A stretch of DNA of 63,574 bases, from positions 1 to 63,574 of the forward strand of contig NZ_JAPHPW010000025.1 in assembly GCF_026241515.1 (NCBI RefSeq). Direction: 5' to 3'. The notes beneath the pieces are model-generated. The model searched no databases, was not told the origin of the DNA, and saw nothing but the letters and a program-made list of their open reading frames with translations. This document shows positions 34,580-43,307 of the stretch, piece by piece. Both the position numbers and the translations under genes were made by a program. Positions within the stretch are counted from its first letter, which is position 1, and each line of letters begins with the position of its first letter. Source of the DNA: Vibrio sp. 14G-20 (GTDB taxonomy: Bacteria; Pseudomonadota; Gammaproteobacteria; Enterobacterales; Vibrionaceae).

Positions 34580-35422
34580 ATGAAAAGTAATAAGGTCTCT
34601 GACCACCTAATTTTAATTGCTGGGATGCTGTTTATGTTGGTCCCTATCTGGCTAATCTTCGCCAGCTCAACGCATAACCCGAACACCATTGTCAGCGAAG
34701 GCCTGCAATGGCTTCCAGGCGATAACTTTACGGCCATTTATAGCGAAGCTTGGAACAAAAGCATGGGCTTCAGTGGCGAAGTCACCGCCAGCAAAATGAT
34801 CGCCAACTCAATGATCATGGGGCTAGGTTTTGCGATCGGTAAGATCATCATTTCGATGATGGCGGCGTATGCTTTGGTCTATTTTAGACTGCCTTATGCG
34901 ACAGCTTGGTTCTGGTTGATCTTCGTAACCCTGCTGCTGCCATTAGAAGTGCGCATTATCCCCTCCTATGAAGTTGTCGCAGGGCTTGGGCTGCTTAATA
35001 GCTATACAGGGTTGATTCTACCTCTGATCGCATCCGCCACCGCGACGTTCTTTTTTAGGCAGTTCTTCAAAACCATTCCCGATGAATTGTTAGAAGCCGC
35101 ACAATTAGACAACGCAGGCCCGTTTCGATTCTTTGTCGACATCTTACTGCCACTGTCTAAAACCATGATCGCCGCTATCTTCATCATCATGTTTGTAGTG
35201 GGTTGGAACCAATATCTTTGGCCAATCATGATGACCACGGACGAAGGCTACAACACCATCGTGATGGGCATCAAACAAGTACTCAACAACATCAATGAAA
35301 CCAGTTTACCGCGCTACGACTATGTTTTTGCCATGGTGATTTTAGCCATGTTGCCACCCGTTTTAGTGGTGGTTGTATTTCAGCGTTGGTTTGTAAAAGG
35401 GCTAGTAGAAAGTGAAAAATAA
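34580..35422 (+). CDS. ugpE: Glycerol-3-phosphate ABC permease UgpE
   Basis: 280 residues with six helices. The EAA loop is ELLEAAQLDNAGPFRFF followed by LLPLSKTMIAA. The N-terminal HLILIAGMLFMLVPIWLIFASSTH and the C-terminal YDYVFAMVILAMLPPV are UgpE-like. ACAGGAG lies seven bases before the ATG. It partners with UgpA, with UgpC as ATPase. Confidence 0.95.
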   Translation: MKSNKVSDHLILIAGMLFMLVPIWLIFASSTHNPNTIVSEGLQWLPGDNFTAIYSEAWNKSMGFSGEVTASKMIANSMIMGLGFAIGKIIISMMAAYALVYFRLPYATAWFWLIFVTLLLPLEVRIIPSYEVVAGLGLLNSYTGLILPLIASATATFFFRQFFKTIPDELLEAAQLDNAGPFRFFVDILLPLSKTMIAAIFIIMFVVGWNQYLWPIMMTTDEGYNTIVMGIKQVLNNINETSLPRYDYVFAMVILAMLPPVLVVVVFQRWFVKGLVESEK

Positions 35423-35518
35423 TAACGACACAAATCAAATGAACGATACCGCATTCAATCACTCGATGAGTACAAGATGTCTCACCCAGCTTCTCCGCAA
35501 AAATCAGAGGACACCCCG

Positions 35519-36709
35519 ATGCCAAAGTTAAAACAAACGTTAGGGCACACCCAAGCCACTCACAACCATACGCACAAAGCAGCTACCATGTTAGGCATCA
35601 AAAACTTGGTAAAGACTTATGAGAACGGTCATCGTGCAGTGAAAGATGTCTCGCTTGATATCAAAAAAGGTGAGTTCCTTGTATTGGTTGGTCCTTCGGG
35701 CTGCGGCAAGTCTTCAATTCTGCGTTCTATCGCAGGCTTGGAAAGTATCTCTGGCGGTGAGATTCACTTGGGTGGTCGTCGTGTTGATAACGAAAAACCG
35801 GCACTGCGTGATATCGCCATGGTCTTTCAGAATTACGCGCTCTACCCTCACATGACGGTGTATAAAAACTTGGCTTATGGTTTAAAAAACCGAGGTGTCA
35901 GCCAACATGTGATTGAAGAGAAGATTGAGAAAGTCGCCAAGACACTCAAAATCGAAGAGTACCTAGACCGCAAACCAGCAAAACTTTCTGGCGGCCAACG
36001 CCAGCGTGTTGCCATGGGACGTGCGATCGTACGCGACCCTCAACTGTTCCTGTTTGATGAGCCTTTATCTAACCTCGATGCCTCGCTGCGCGCTCACATG
36101 AGATTAGAAATCAAAAAGCTACAACGCGAGCTAGGCGTGACCAGTGTTTACGTGACTCACGACCAAGTCGAAGCCATGACACTAGCCGATCGAATCGTGG
36201 TTCTCAACAAAGGTCAGATAGAACAAGTTGGCACACCAAGAGAAGTCTACCACCAGCCTGCCAGTACCTTTGTGGCAAGCTTCATTGGCAGCCCCGCGAT
36301 GAACTTCTTAACTGCCACGCTCGATGATGGCTATCTTGAAATCGGCGATCAACAAATGTATCTGCCAGAGTACGCTCACGTTAAAGATGCGACTATCACG
36401 CTTGGCATTCGCCCTGAACACTCTGAGGTTTATTCCGAATTGAAGATGAACACCTTGCCTCTCGAACTGCGTATCAGTGTGGTTGAGCCGTTGGGGCCGA
36501 ATCAATTAGTTCATGGCGTTGTTAACGACCAACCCTTTATCGCCGTCACGCCAGAAACGACACTATGCCAAGTACTGCCGCTCGGATTAAGCATCGATAA
36601 ATCCAACCTGCATATTTTTGACAGTCGTGGGAAGCGTATTCAGCCGAATAACGTGACTTCACAAGAGTCACGCGAAGAGACGACAAGCTTAACGACGGCT
36701 CTCGCTTAA
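35519..36709 (+). CDS. ugpC: Glycerol-3-phosphate ABC transporter ATPase UgpC, His-rich N-terminus
   Basis: 396 residues from ATG 35519, chosen because CAGAGGA lies about seven bases upstream; ATG 35477 would add 14 residues. Walker A GPSGCGKSS, Q-loop FQNYALYPHM, signature LSGGQRQRVAMGRA, Walker B LFLFDEPLSNLD and the switch VTHDQVEAMT are intact, with a TOBE-like C-terminal domain (GIRPEHSEV). The usual protein starts near the LGIKNLVKTYENG block; about 23 preceding residues include the His-rich HTQATHNHTH, unusual for this subunit. It powers UgpAE and in enterics is sensitive to internal phosphate. Confidence 0.95.
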   Translation: MPKLKQTLGHTQATHNHTHKAATMLGIKNLVKTYENGHRAVKDVSLDIKKGEFLVLVGPSGCGKSSILRSIAGLESISGGEIHLGGRRVDNEKPALRDIAMVFQNYALYPHMTVYKNLAYGLKNRGVSQHVIEEKIEKVAKTLKIEEYLDRKPAKLSGGQRQRVAMGRAIVRDPQLFLFDEPLSNLDASLRAHMRLEIKKLQRELGVTSVYVTHDQVEAMTLADRIVVLNKGQIEQVGTPREVYHQPASTFVASFIGSPAMNFLTATLDDGYLEIGDQQMYLPEYAHVKDATITLGIRPEHSEVYSELKMNTLPLELRISVVEPLGPNQLVHGVVNDQPFIAVTPETTLCQVLPLGLSIDKSNLHIFDSRGKRIQPNNVTSQESREETTSLTTALA

Positions 36710-36765
36710 TCGAGTACACTGATATTTAATGCGTTTTTACGGTGCGTCTTTAAGAAGGATTAATT

Positions 36766-37485
36766 ATGTCGTCTATCATCGTAGGTCATCGGGGTGTAGC
36801 AGGTACTCACCCAGAAAATACCAAAGCAAGCATTGAACAAGCCGCTAAACTTGGCTTGAAATGGATCGAAGTAGATATTCAGCCAACTCAGGATGATCAA
36901 CTTGTGGTTTGTCACGACCACACCCTTGAGCGCTGCAGCGATGGCAAAGGACGTGTCGACGAACACACCCTTGCAGAACTGCGTCAACTTGATTTTGGCA
37001 GTTGGAAATCTCAGCAGTTCGCTGGTGAAAGAATATTGACGTTGGAAGAGTTACTCGCGCTTGTTGAGCAGCATGATCTCAGCGTGAACTTAGAGGTCAA
37101 AGTCGACAGTCGACATCAAGCGCCTCATGTCGTTGATTTGCTGCATACCGAGTTGATTCGTTCAAATCTAGACACCGACAGAGTGCTGCTTTCAAGTTTC
37201 AGCCACCAAGTGGTTTCTGAAATGGCTCGTCATCTGCAGAGATACCGCGTAGGTGTGATCACAGAGCAACTGACTCAAGCTGACTTGATGTTGATTGACG
37301 AGGTTAAAGCGTTCAGCTGTCACATGAACTACGAGCATGTAAATCAGAGCGATCTTGATACACTCGGTGAAGCAAACATTCAAACATGGTGCTACACCGT
37401 AAACGATCCCTCTCACTTCAAATTCATCTCAAAAGTAGATGCCATATTCACTGATTTTCCGAATCAATTCACCCTTATAAATTGA
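36766..37485 (+). CDS. ugpQ: Glycerophosphodiester phosphodiesterase UgpQ
   Basis: 239 residues, cytoplasmic. GHRGVAGTHPENTKAS, WIEVDIQPTQDDQLVVCHD and SVNLEVKVDS supply the catalytic His pair and metal-binding Glu/Asp of the GDPD family; the C-terminal IQTWCYTVNDP is also typical. It cleaves imported glycerophosphodiesters to glycerol-3-phosphate and an alcohol. It is the last gene of the ugp operon, 56 bp after ugpC. AAGAAGGA precedes the ATG. Two hairpins follow at 37510-37597. Confidence 0.95.
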   Translation: MSSIIVGHRGVAGTHPENTKASIEQAAKLGLKWIEVDIQPTQDDQLVVCHDHTLERCSDGKGRVDEHTLAELRQLDFGSWKSQQFAGERILTLEELLALVEQHDLSVNLEVKVDSRHQAPHVVDLLHTELIRSNLDTDRVLLSSFSHQVVSEMARHLQRYRVGVITEQLTQADLMLIDEVKAFSCHMNYEHVNQSDLDTLGEANIQTWCYTVNDPSHFKFISKVDAIFTDFPNQFTLIN

Positions 37486-37509
37486 CCAGGAAAATACTGC
37501 AAAAACAAC

Positions 37510-37597
37510 CCCGAGAAACTTTAAAATTAACTCTCGGGAAACCTTAAAATTAGGTAGCAAACACAAGTGAGTAGGAGTACATTCCGCTACTCACTTG
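37510..37597 (+). terminator. Two hairpins at the end of the ugp operon
   Basis: CCCGAGA...TCTCGGG (37510-37538) and the perfect 11-bp CAAGTGAGTAG...CTACTCACTTG (37564-37597, 12-base loop). T-runs are poor (GGTTTCATT), so termination is likely but not certain. Confidence 0.45.
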
Positions 37598-37645
37598 GTT
37601 TCATTAGCTCGCTCTATTTAGACAGCTTCATTGGTTACTTAATTT

Positions 37646-38383
37646 ATGGATCTCATTTTTAGTCCAACCTTCCCAATTTTGGGTGCAATCTTCATTTTCG
37701 CCGCTATTGTTCGTGGCTTCTCAGGTTTCGGTTTCACCTTAGTGGCATTGCCATTAAGCGCGCTATTCGAGCCTGTTATCGAACTGGTTCCTGTCTTCAT
37801 GTTGATCGATCTCCTTGGCAATGTTCAATTACTGCCTAAAGTTCGAAAACACGTTAACTGGCGCTGGGTTTTAAAGGTATTTATCCCTTGTTTTGCCTTC
37901 ACACCAGTCGGCTTACTTCTGCTTAAATCCGTTAGCCAAGACACGATCATCTTGATCATCAGTGCCTTCATTTTTTCGTCCGCACTAATGATATACAAAG
38001 GCTTTCAATACAAAAGTGAACCTAAATTTGCTCCCTATATTCTAGGTAGCTTTGCGGGAGTAATGAACGGCGCGGCATCAATGTCTGGGCCTCCAATTGG
38101 CACTCATGCATTAGCAAGCCCAGTCGCTCCGCACATCGCCAGAGCAGGCCTGATTGCATTTTTTGTATTGGCGGATTCCACTGCGTTTGTTTCCGCATCC
38201 ATCGCAGGATTGGTCGACCGTGATGTAGTGTGGTTGACTCTAATACTCTTACCAAGCAGCATGTTTGGCGGCTACGTCGGTTCTAAACTATTCGAAAAGT
38301 TTGGCGGAGAGAAATTCAAGCCGGTGACCATTGGTTTGCTTATAGTGATTGCCATATTCAGTGCAGGGCGAGTCTTACTGTAA
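37646..38383 (+). CDS. TSUP family permease (TauE/SafE-like)
   Basis: 245 residues with about eight helices. The duplicated signature is present: VRGFSGFGFTLVALPL in the first half and GVMNGAASMSGPPIGTHAL in the second. TSUP members export sulfite, sulfoacetate or other organic anions; no neighbouring sulfonate gene indicates which. Separate promoter, no operon partner. Confidence 0.9.
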   Translation: MDLIFSPTFPILGAIFIFAAIVRGFSGFGFTLVALPLSALFEPVIELVPVFMLIDLLGNVQLLPKVRKHVNWRWVLKVFIPCFAFTPVGLLLLKSVSQDTIILIISAFIFSSALMIYKGFQYKSEPKFAPYILGSFAGVMNGAASMSGPPIGTHALASPVAPHIARAGLIAFFVLADSTAFVSASIAGLVDRDVVWLTLILLPSSMFGGYVGSKLFEKFGGEKFKPVTIGLLIVIAIFSAGRVLL

Positions 38384-38443
38384 CGAGCTTGAGAAGGTTT
38401 GAAGTCACTCTATAAAAAGAGTTCTAGAAATGGGTGCCAATAT

Positions 38444-39217
38444 CTACCATTCGATATGGATAGGGGTACCCATTTTTACGAGTTGAATAAACTCATCCAT
38501 GTCTTGATTAGTTAGTGCAATACAGCCATCTGTCCAATCAAAGCTTTGAATGAAGCTCGGTGAACGATGCTCACCATTCTTAATACCGTGGATTTTGATA
38601 TTCCCTCCAGGATCTACATCATTTTGCTCTGCCCACTGCCTATCCGAAGGTTGCGGATAGCTAATATGTACTGAGCGATAAAAGTCCGACTCTTCCATCA
38701 CATAATCGAGTTGGTATTCACCTTCAGGCGTTCGGTTGTCCCCTTCAAAGCGTTTATGCCCTTTCGGTTGTTTGCCTAGCGCAATACGAAACTCCTCAAC
38801 CACCTCTTCACCTTTTAGCAGATACATTCTACGTTTCGATTTATCGACTTTGACTAAAGTGACTACTTGCGACAGCGAATCTATCTCAGAAGCGCTATCC
38901 GGTACGTTGTAAAACTGTCTAGAGGAGCTTTGAGGTGGACGTTTCAATGACCCTTGAGAAAGCTGAGCAACCTTTTCATCAGACCCACTTTCCAGAACAT
39001 CATCCACAATAATCACATTCTTAGAGTTTGAGCTCCTGGAAGAGGTTGAGTTAGAAGAAGACGTTGAGACACGTTGAGAATAAGCCGGTGCCGACTCAAA
39101 TATGATGGTTTCAATCGCGGTCTCGTCAGAGATTATTTTCTCGACCACGACCTGCTCAGCATTCGCGTTTGAAGCCATAAACAGTAAACACAGTGATAAA
39201 GGCAAAAACAGATGCAC
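38444..39217 (-). CDS. Periplasmic L,D-transpeptidase (YkuD domain)
   Basis: 257 residues from a GTG start at 39217 with GAGGAG about 11 bases upstream. Signal peptide HLFLPLSLCLLFMASNANA, then a Ser-rich linker (about 50-70) and a C-terminal YkuD domain. The domain opens VTLVKVDKSKRRMYLLKGEE; catalytic residues are in KIHGIKNG and DWTDGCIALTNQDM (active-site Cys). It makes 3-3 peptidoglycan cross-links, attaches lipoprotein or acts as a carboxypeptidase. The upstream GNAT gene ends two bases before its start, so they are one operon. Confidence 0.88.
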   Translation of the reverse strand: MHLFLPLSLCLLFMASNANAEQVVVEKIISDETAIETIIFESAPAYSQRVSTSSSNSTSSRSSNSKNVIIVDDVLESGSDEKVAQLSQGSLKRPPQSSSRQFYNVPDSASEIDSLSQVVTLVKVDKSKRRMYLLKGEEVVEEFRIALGKQPKGHKRFEGDNRTPEGEYQLDYVMEESDFYRSVHISYPQPSDRQWAEQNDVDPGGNIKIHGIKNGEHRSPSFIQSFDWTDGCIALTNQDMDEFIQLVKMGTPIHIEW

Positions 39218-39219
39218 CT

Positions 39220-39702
39220 TTAGATCTCCTCAAAACGCATGGACATAGTTCGCGACTGAGTTTCCATTCCTAACGACTCATAAAAACCTTGAGCTTGTTG
39301 GTTAAACTCCATCACCTCTAACCTAAGTTCTATCGCCCCTCTCGCCTGAGCCCATTGATTAAACGACTTCATTAACGCTCGACCAGCACCTTTGCTCTGA
39401 ACCTGATCGTTCACCACAATCGTATTCACCCTTGCCACTTTGTGCGGCTGAATAAAACTGACACCTTTGTTCTGCGTTACCTTACCCGCTAAAAAGCCAA
39501 CCACTTGCCCCTCATCCACCGAAACAAAGAAAGCGCCAGTCGGGTCAATCATTAAGCCTAGCCAATACTCTTCACTGTCGGCCAAACCTTGTGACGCTGG
39601 CGCAAATACCATAGGAGCACCAAGATGATGTTGACGGTTTATCTGCTCAGAGAGCGCTAAGATCGCGTTAATATCAGTTACCTTGGCCGTCCGGATTTGC
39701 AT
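39220..39702 (-). CDS. GNAT family acetyltransferase
   Basis: 160 residues. The acetyl-CoA-binding motif A is VNTIVVNDQVQSKGAGRALMKSF (QSKGAG as the Q/RxxGxG/A loop), and GFYESLGM closes the fold. The substrate is unknown. It is co-transcribed with the L,D-transpeptidase downstream, but acting on peptidoglycan would be speculation. Confidence 0.88.
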   Translation of the reverse strand: MQIRTAKVTDINAILALSEQINRQHHLGAPMVFAPASQGLADSEEYWLGLMIDPTGAFFVSVDEGQVVGFLAGKVTQNKGVSFIQPHKVARVNTIVVNDQVQSKGAGRALMKSFNQWAQARGAIELRLEVMEFNQQAQGFYESLGMETQSRTMSMRFEEI

Positions 39703-39921
39703 ATCATCACCTTATTTGAATTCAATAACACCTTAGCAAAAATGGCTTAGTTGTGCACCGTAACACTGGTCAACCCAGACGTTCTGTGAAGGCTGATGAT
39801 TAATATTAGGCACTAAGTTTAGGGAGATTGTTCCGTAAATCTCGGACACATTGCCAACCGTTGAGTGCTACTATCTCTGCAGAATCAGTACACTAACGAC
39901 GAATAACGACTGGATACCTAT

Positions 39922-40902
39922 ATGATTAAATTCGCTGTAATTGGAACCAATTGGATTACACAAAAGTTTGTTCAAGCTGCTCACGAATCTCAATCGATGC
40001 AACTTGCTGCGGTTTATTCTCGAAATCTAGATAGCGCGGCACAGTTCGCCCAAGAATTTGACGTTGAAACGACGTATGACTCACTCGACGCATTGGCCAA
40101 TGACAACACTGTTGAAGCCGTGTACATCGCTTCACCGAACTCACTACATTGCGAGCAATCTATCTTGATGATGGAACACGGCAAGCATGTCATTTGTGAA
40201 AAGCCTGTCGCGTCAAATATTGATGAAGCCACTCGAATGTTTGAAGTCGCAGATCAAAACGGCGTGGTGTTGTTTGAAGCGTACAAATCTCAGTTTCTAC
40301 CGAACTTTAAGCAAGTTCAACTTGGGTTAGAAAAGATTGGCAAAGTACATAAGGCACACATCAACTATTGCCAGTATTCATCGCGCTACCAAAAATACCT
40401 AAACGGCGAGAACCCAAACACCTTCAACCCAGCTTTTTCTAACGGCTCATTGGTCGATATTGGCTTCTACTGTGTTGCCGCGACAGTCGCGCTATTTGGC
40501 AAACCTGAAAATGTCCAAGCTTCAGCAAAGCTGCTCGATTCAGGTGTGGATGCGCATGGCTGTGCGATCTTCCAGTACCCTGAGTTTGACGTAACGCTTG
40601 CTCACTCCAAAGTCAGTGACTCTTATGCGCCAAGCGAGATCCAAGGTGAGTTAGGGGCGATCATCATCGATCACATCGCTGAATGTACTGACGTTCAGAT
40701 TCGCTTTCGTGATGGCACGGTAGAAAACCTCACTCAAGCACAAAGCGAAAACTCCATGAGTTACGAAGCGCAGGCCTTTGCTAGTTGCATTGCTGGCGAC
40801 AACACAACAAAAGCGCAAGCCCAACAGCGCGCTTTAACGGTTGCCAAGTTAATTACAGAGATGCGCCAACAAGTTGGTGTCGTTTATCCAGCGGATAAAT
40901 AA
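39922..40902 (+). CDS. Gfo/Idh/MocA family oxidoreductase
   Basis: 326 residues. The N-terminal Rossmann fold opens KFAVIGTNWITQKFV (GTNWI in place of GxGxxG-type GCGxxG). The cofactor/catalytic EKP motif is CEKPVASN, and a C-terminal dimerisation domain contains GSLVDIGFYCVA. It is an NAD(P)-dependent dehydrogenase for a sugar or inositol-type substrate; the subfamily resembles YvaA/DHDH-like proteins and I cannot assign it further. Monocistronic. Confidence 0.9.
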   Translation: MIKFAVIGTNWITQKFVQAAHESQSMQLAAVYSRNLDSAAQFAQEFDVETTYDSLDALANDNTVEAVYIASPNSLHCEQSILMMEHGKHVICEKPVASNIDEATRMFEVADQNGVVLFEAYKSQFLPNFKQVQLGLEKIGKVHKAHINYCQYSSRYQKYLNGENPNTFNPAFSNGSLVDIGFYCVAATVALFGKPENVQASAKLLDSGVDAHGCAIFQYPEFDVTLAHSKVSDSYAPSEIQGELGAIIIDHIAECTDVQIRFRDGTVENLTQAQSENSMSYEAQAFASCIAGDNTTKAQAQQRALTVAKLITEMRQQVGVVYPADK

Positions 40903-41066
40903 CGTCACAGCATAAGTTAACAACCTGATTTTTAAGACATACTGATTTATACATAACTAATTTTAATCTTTACGACAAATAACCGGATTAGTTGATTGGG
41001 GTGCCATCTGTTTAAATCCGCGTTCGATATCTATCGTATTAATTTAATTTATTGAAGGTGTGTAAA

Positions 41067-41225
41067 GTGTTTTCAGTTGATGATCGCGTTGTAGCAACAA
41101 AAGGTGTTGAACTAGGTGAAATGGTAGTAACTGGCCTAAGTGCTGGTGGCGGCTACGTTCACGTTACAACGGTAGAAGGCGCAATGACGCTTACTTACCC
41201 AGCACAAGATCTTAAAAAAGCATAG
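41067..41225 (+). CDS. 52-residue SH3-barrel-like protein
   Basis: Small ORF from GTG 41067 with GAAGGTG about eight bases upstream. Its 52 codons show strong codon bias: valine, glycine and threonine codons follow the same preference as nearby real genes. The sequence opens FSVDDRVVATKGVELGEMVV and ends YPAQDLKKA, a pattern of short beta strands ending in a helix like KOW or SH3-like barrels. A strong terminator follows at 41277-41331. Function unknown. Confidence 0.75.
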   Translation: MFSVDDRVVATKGVELGEMVVTGLSAGGGYVHVTTVEGAMTLTYPAQDLKKA

Positions 41226-41554
41226 TTTAACCACTCTGCCCTTTTAGTAGTCACTCTACTAAAGGTAACAAAATTGAGGCTTTGGCTGACTTCACTCTTC
41301 TGCATTAGAGTGAGCAGCCAGAGCCTTTTTTATGCTTGCGATTTCTGAATAGCCTTCCCATTGGTTTACTCGTTGAAGTAAAACCGAATCCAACAGACAA
41401 TAGAACGAATCAAAGAGTATTTACACCAGGTACTTATTGCCCGTTGATGCCTACGGTTGATAGATGCTTAATGTTTATTGGTGCTAGTATTCGCAAGACT
41501 TTCTGATACATTAGCATTATCTTATACTAATAATGACCATGAATGAGGGAAGCT
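41226..41554. other. 329-bp intergenic region with two hairpins
   Basis: Holds TTTAGTAG-TCACT-CTACTAAA (41243-41263) and the terminator at 41277-41331. The remaining 200 bp are A/T-rich and carry the grxB promoter region; no gene is seen. Confidence 0.5.
41277..41331 (+). terminator. Terminator of the 52-residue protein gene
   Basis: AGGCT-T-TGGCTG pairs with CAGCCA-G-AGCCT around an inner CACTCT/AGAGTG helix, followed by six T. The long, two-storey stem is notable for such a small gene. Confidence 0.8.
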
Positions 41555-42187
41555 ATGAAGCTTTACATTTACGACCACTGCCCTTTTTGCGCAAGAGTAG
41601 CCTACATTGCTCAATCTCTAGGCTTGGACATAGAGCTTGTCTCTGTCGATTATGATGACGCCCAAACGCTTATCGATCTTATCGGTAAAAAGATGGTGCC
41701 TGTTTTACAAAAAGACGACGGTTCTACCATGGCTGAGAGCCTAGATATCATCGCATACTTCATGGACTTAAAATCAAGTGACGAACAACGTGTACCATCA
41801 GAGCAAGTCACTGTGTTCCAAACTCGCGCATTCCCGCTAAGCCAGCGCATCGGTTTACCACGTTGGTGGAAACTGGACCTTGCTGAATACCAATCACCAG
41901 CAAGCAAAGAAGCGTGGCGTGCAGCCAAAGAAACCGAAGAACTCAACTTCGATAAGCTGATTGAGCAAACACCGCAGTTTGTTGAGCAGATAAACCCATT
42001 ACTGAAAGATGCCGAACTCTTACTGGATCTAGAGAGTGGTGAGTCATCGCTGCCTCTAATCGATCAAGCGGTGTATTTCTCTATGTTGCGCGGTTTCTGT
42101 GTAGAGCCAAGCATCATATGGCCACCAGCGCTAGAACGTTGGTTAGAGAAGCAAAGTGAAACCCTAAAACTGTCTCTGCTTCGCTAA
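41555..42187 (+). CDS. grxB: Glutaredoxin 2
   Basis: 210 residues from ATG 41555, chosen because GAGGGA lies five to six bases upstream; an in-frame ATG at 41543 overlaps the site. The active site CPFC is in YDHCPFCARVAYIAQSLG, VPVLQKDDGSTMAESLDI is the glutathione-binding region, and the C-terminal domain is helical, GST-like. This is the atypical 24-kDa Grx2, which reduces disulfides with glutathione. The last codons merge into an 8-bp tandem repeat. Monocistronic. Confidence 0.93.
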   Translation: MKLYIYDHCPFCARVAYIAQSLGLDIELVSVDYDDAQTLIDLIGKKMVPVLQKDDGSTMAESLDIIAYFMDLKSSDEQRVPSEQVTVFQTRAFPLSQRIGLPRWWKLDLAEYQSPASKEAWRAAKETEELNFDKLIEQTPQFVEQINPLLKDAELLLDLESGESSLPLIDQAVYFSMLRGFCVEPSIIWPPALERWLEKQSETLKLSLLR

Positions 42188-42219
42188 TTCGCTAATTCGC
42201 TAATTCGCTAATTCGCTAA
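42180..42219 (+). repeat. Five exact copies of TTCGCTAA at the grxB stop
   Basis: Five perfect 8-bp units. The stop codon of grxB (42185-42187) is inside the first copy, so copy-number changes would not alter the protein. This is a simple-sequence tract prone to slippage. Confidence 0.95.
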
Positions 42220-42240
42220 AAATAGCATGTAACAAATAAA

Positions 42241-42271
42241 AACGAGAATCTCACCGAATGAGATTCTCGTT
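42241..42271. terminator. Bidirectional terminator between grxB and ppsR
   Basis: AACGAGAATCTC and GAGATTCTCGTT are perfect 12-bp complements around ACCGAAT, with T-rich sequence on both sides. Confidence 0.85.
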
Positions 42272-42295
42272 TCTTTATACACTCAATTCTCTTTA

Positions 42296-43129
42296 TCAGA
42301 GCAAGCGTCTTCTCAAGCCTGTTCGCTCCAAGATTCGTGTCGAGATCTCTTCAACCGACAATGAAGACGTGTTGATGTAAGGTATCGCTTCTCGGCGGAA
42401 CATCGCCTCTACTGTTTGTAGCTCATACAAACATTGCGAATCACTCGCGTATTCACTGCCCGCTAAACGGTTCTCACGGATCTCTGTCAGCCTTTCTGCA
42501 TCAATAGTTAAACCAAACAGCTTGTGTCGGTAGATCTCAAACTCAGGCAGCAGCTTCAAGCGTGCTAAATCATCATGGATGAATGGGTAGTTCGCTACGC
42601 GTAAGCCAAATTGCATTGCCATATACAAGCTTGTTGGCGTCTTACCGCTTCGAGATACACCTAACAAGATTATGTCGGCTTCTTCCAGCCCTTTGAGCGT
42701 GATGCCATCATCGTGCGCGAGTGTGTATTCAATCGCAGCAATACGGTCGAAATACTTAACCGAATCTTTGTTCACACTGCGTGAGCGTTGCAGTTTAGGT
42801 ACAGGTGCCATCTGAATATCATCCTGAACCTTCTGAACGATACTTTCCAACACGTCATAGCAGTGCGCTGGTGCTTCAAGCAGCTTAGCCTTGATATCTG
42901 GAATCACGATTGAAAAGAACACCAATGGTTCGACTCCATTATCACGATACGAAATTTCGATCTCTTTTAATAAATCAGAAAGTTTGTCCTCACTTTCCAC
43001 AAACGGAAAGGTTTTTTCATTGGCTTTGAAAGGGAATTGACCTAGAACAACATGCCCTAAAGTCTCACATGTTATGGCCGTTCCATCAGAAACATAGAAT
43101 ACATCACGACTTTGAATATCAATTTCCAT
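42296..43129 (-). CDS. ppsR: PEP synthase regulatory protein (kinase/pyrophosphorylase)
   Basis: 277 residues of the DUF299 family. VFYVSDGTAITCETLGH and the P-loop GVSRSGKTPTSLYMA followed by FGLRVANYPF are full signatures. It phosphorylates a catalytic-site Thr of PEP synthase using ADP and reverses this with phosphate, switching the enzyme off and on. Divergent from ppsA across a region with a long inverted repeat, the same arrangement as in other gamma-proteobacteria. Confidence 0.95.
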   Translation of the reverse strand: MEIDIQSRDVFYVSDGTAITCETLGHVVLGQFPFKANEKTFPFVESEDKLSDLLKEIEISYRDNGVEPLVFFSIVIPDIKAKLLEAPAHCYDVLESIVQKVQDDIQMAPVPKLQRSRSVNKDSVKYFDRIAAIEYTLAHDDGITLKGLEEADIILLGVSRSGKTPTSLYMAMQFGLRVANYPFIHDDLARLKLLPEFEIYRHKLFGLTIDAERLTEIRENRLAGSEYASDSQCLYELQTVEAMFRREAIPYINTSSLSVEEISTRILERTGLRRRLL

Positions 43130-43201
43130 TTTTTATTTAATGTTTAAAATTATTTTGAGTAGGATGGGAACCATAATATATATAACAAAACCCTGCTGAC
43201 T

Positions 43202-43258
43202 ATTACGTCCCCCGCAGTTTAAAAAAATAATTTACATTTTTTTAAACTGATACGTAAT
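43202..43258. repeat. Nested inverted repeat between ppsR and ppsA
   Basis: CAGTTTAAAAAAA (43215-43227) and TTTTTTTAAACTG (43237-43249) are perfect 13-bp arms with a nine-base spacer. Outside them ATTACGT (43202-43208) and ACGTAAT (43252-43258) form a second perfect pair. It sits midway in the divergent promoter region, 50 bp before the ppsA ATG. Confidence 0.75.
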
Positions 43259-43307
43259 CGTTTGCCTTTAAATCCCTACAATGCTTGCTATGTTTCTGGA
43301 GAAATAA

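Noticed and set aside
41277..41331. Riboswitch before grxB
   Set aside because: The hairpin is followed by T6 directly and lies at the end of the upstream small gene, so it is a terminator rather than a regulatory leader.
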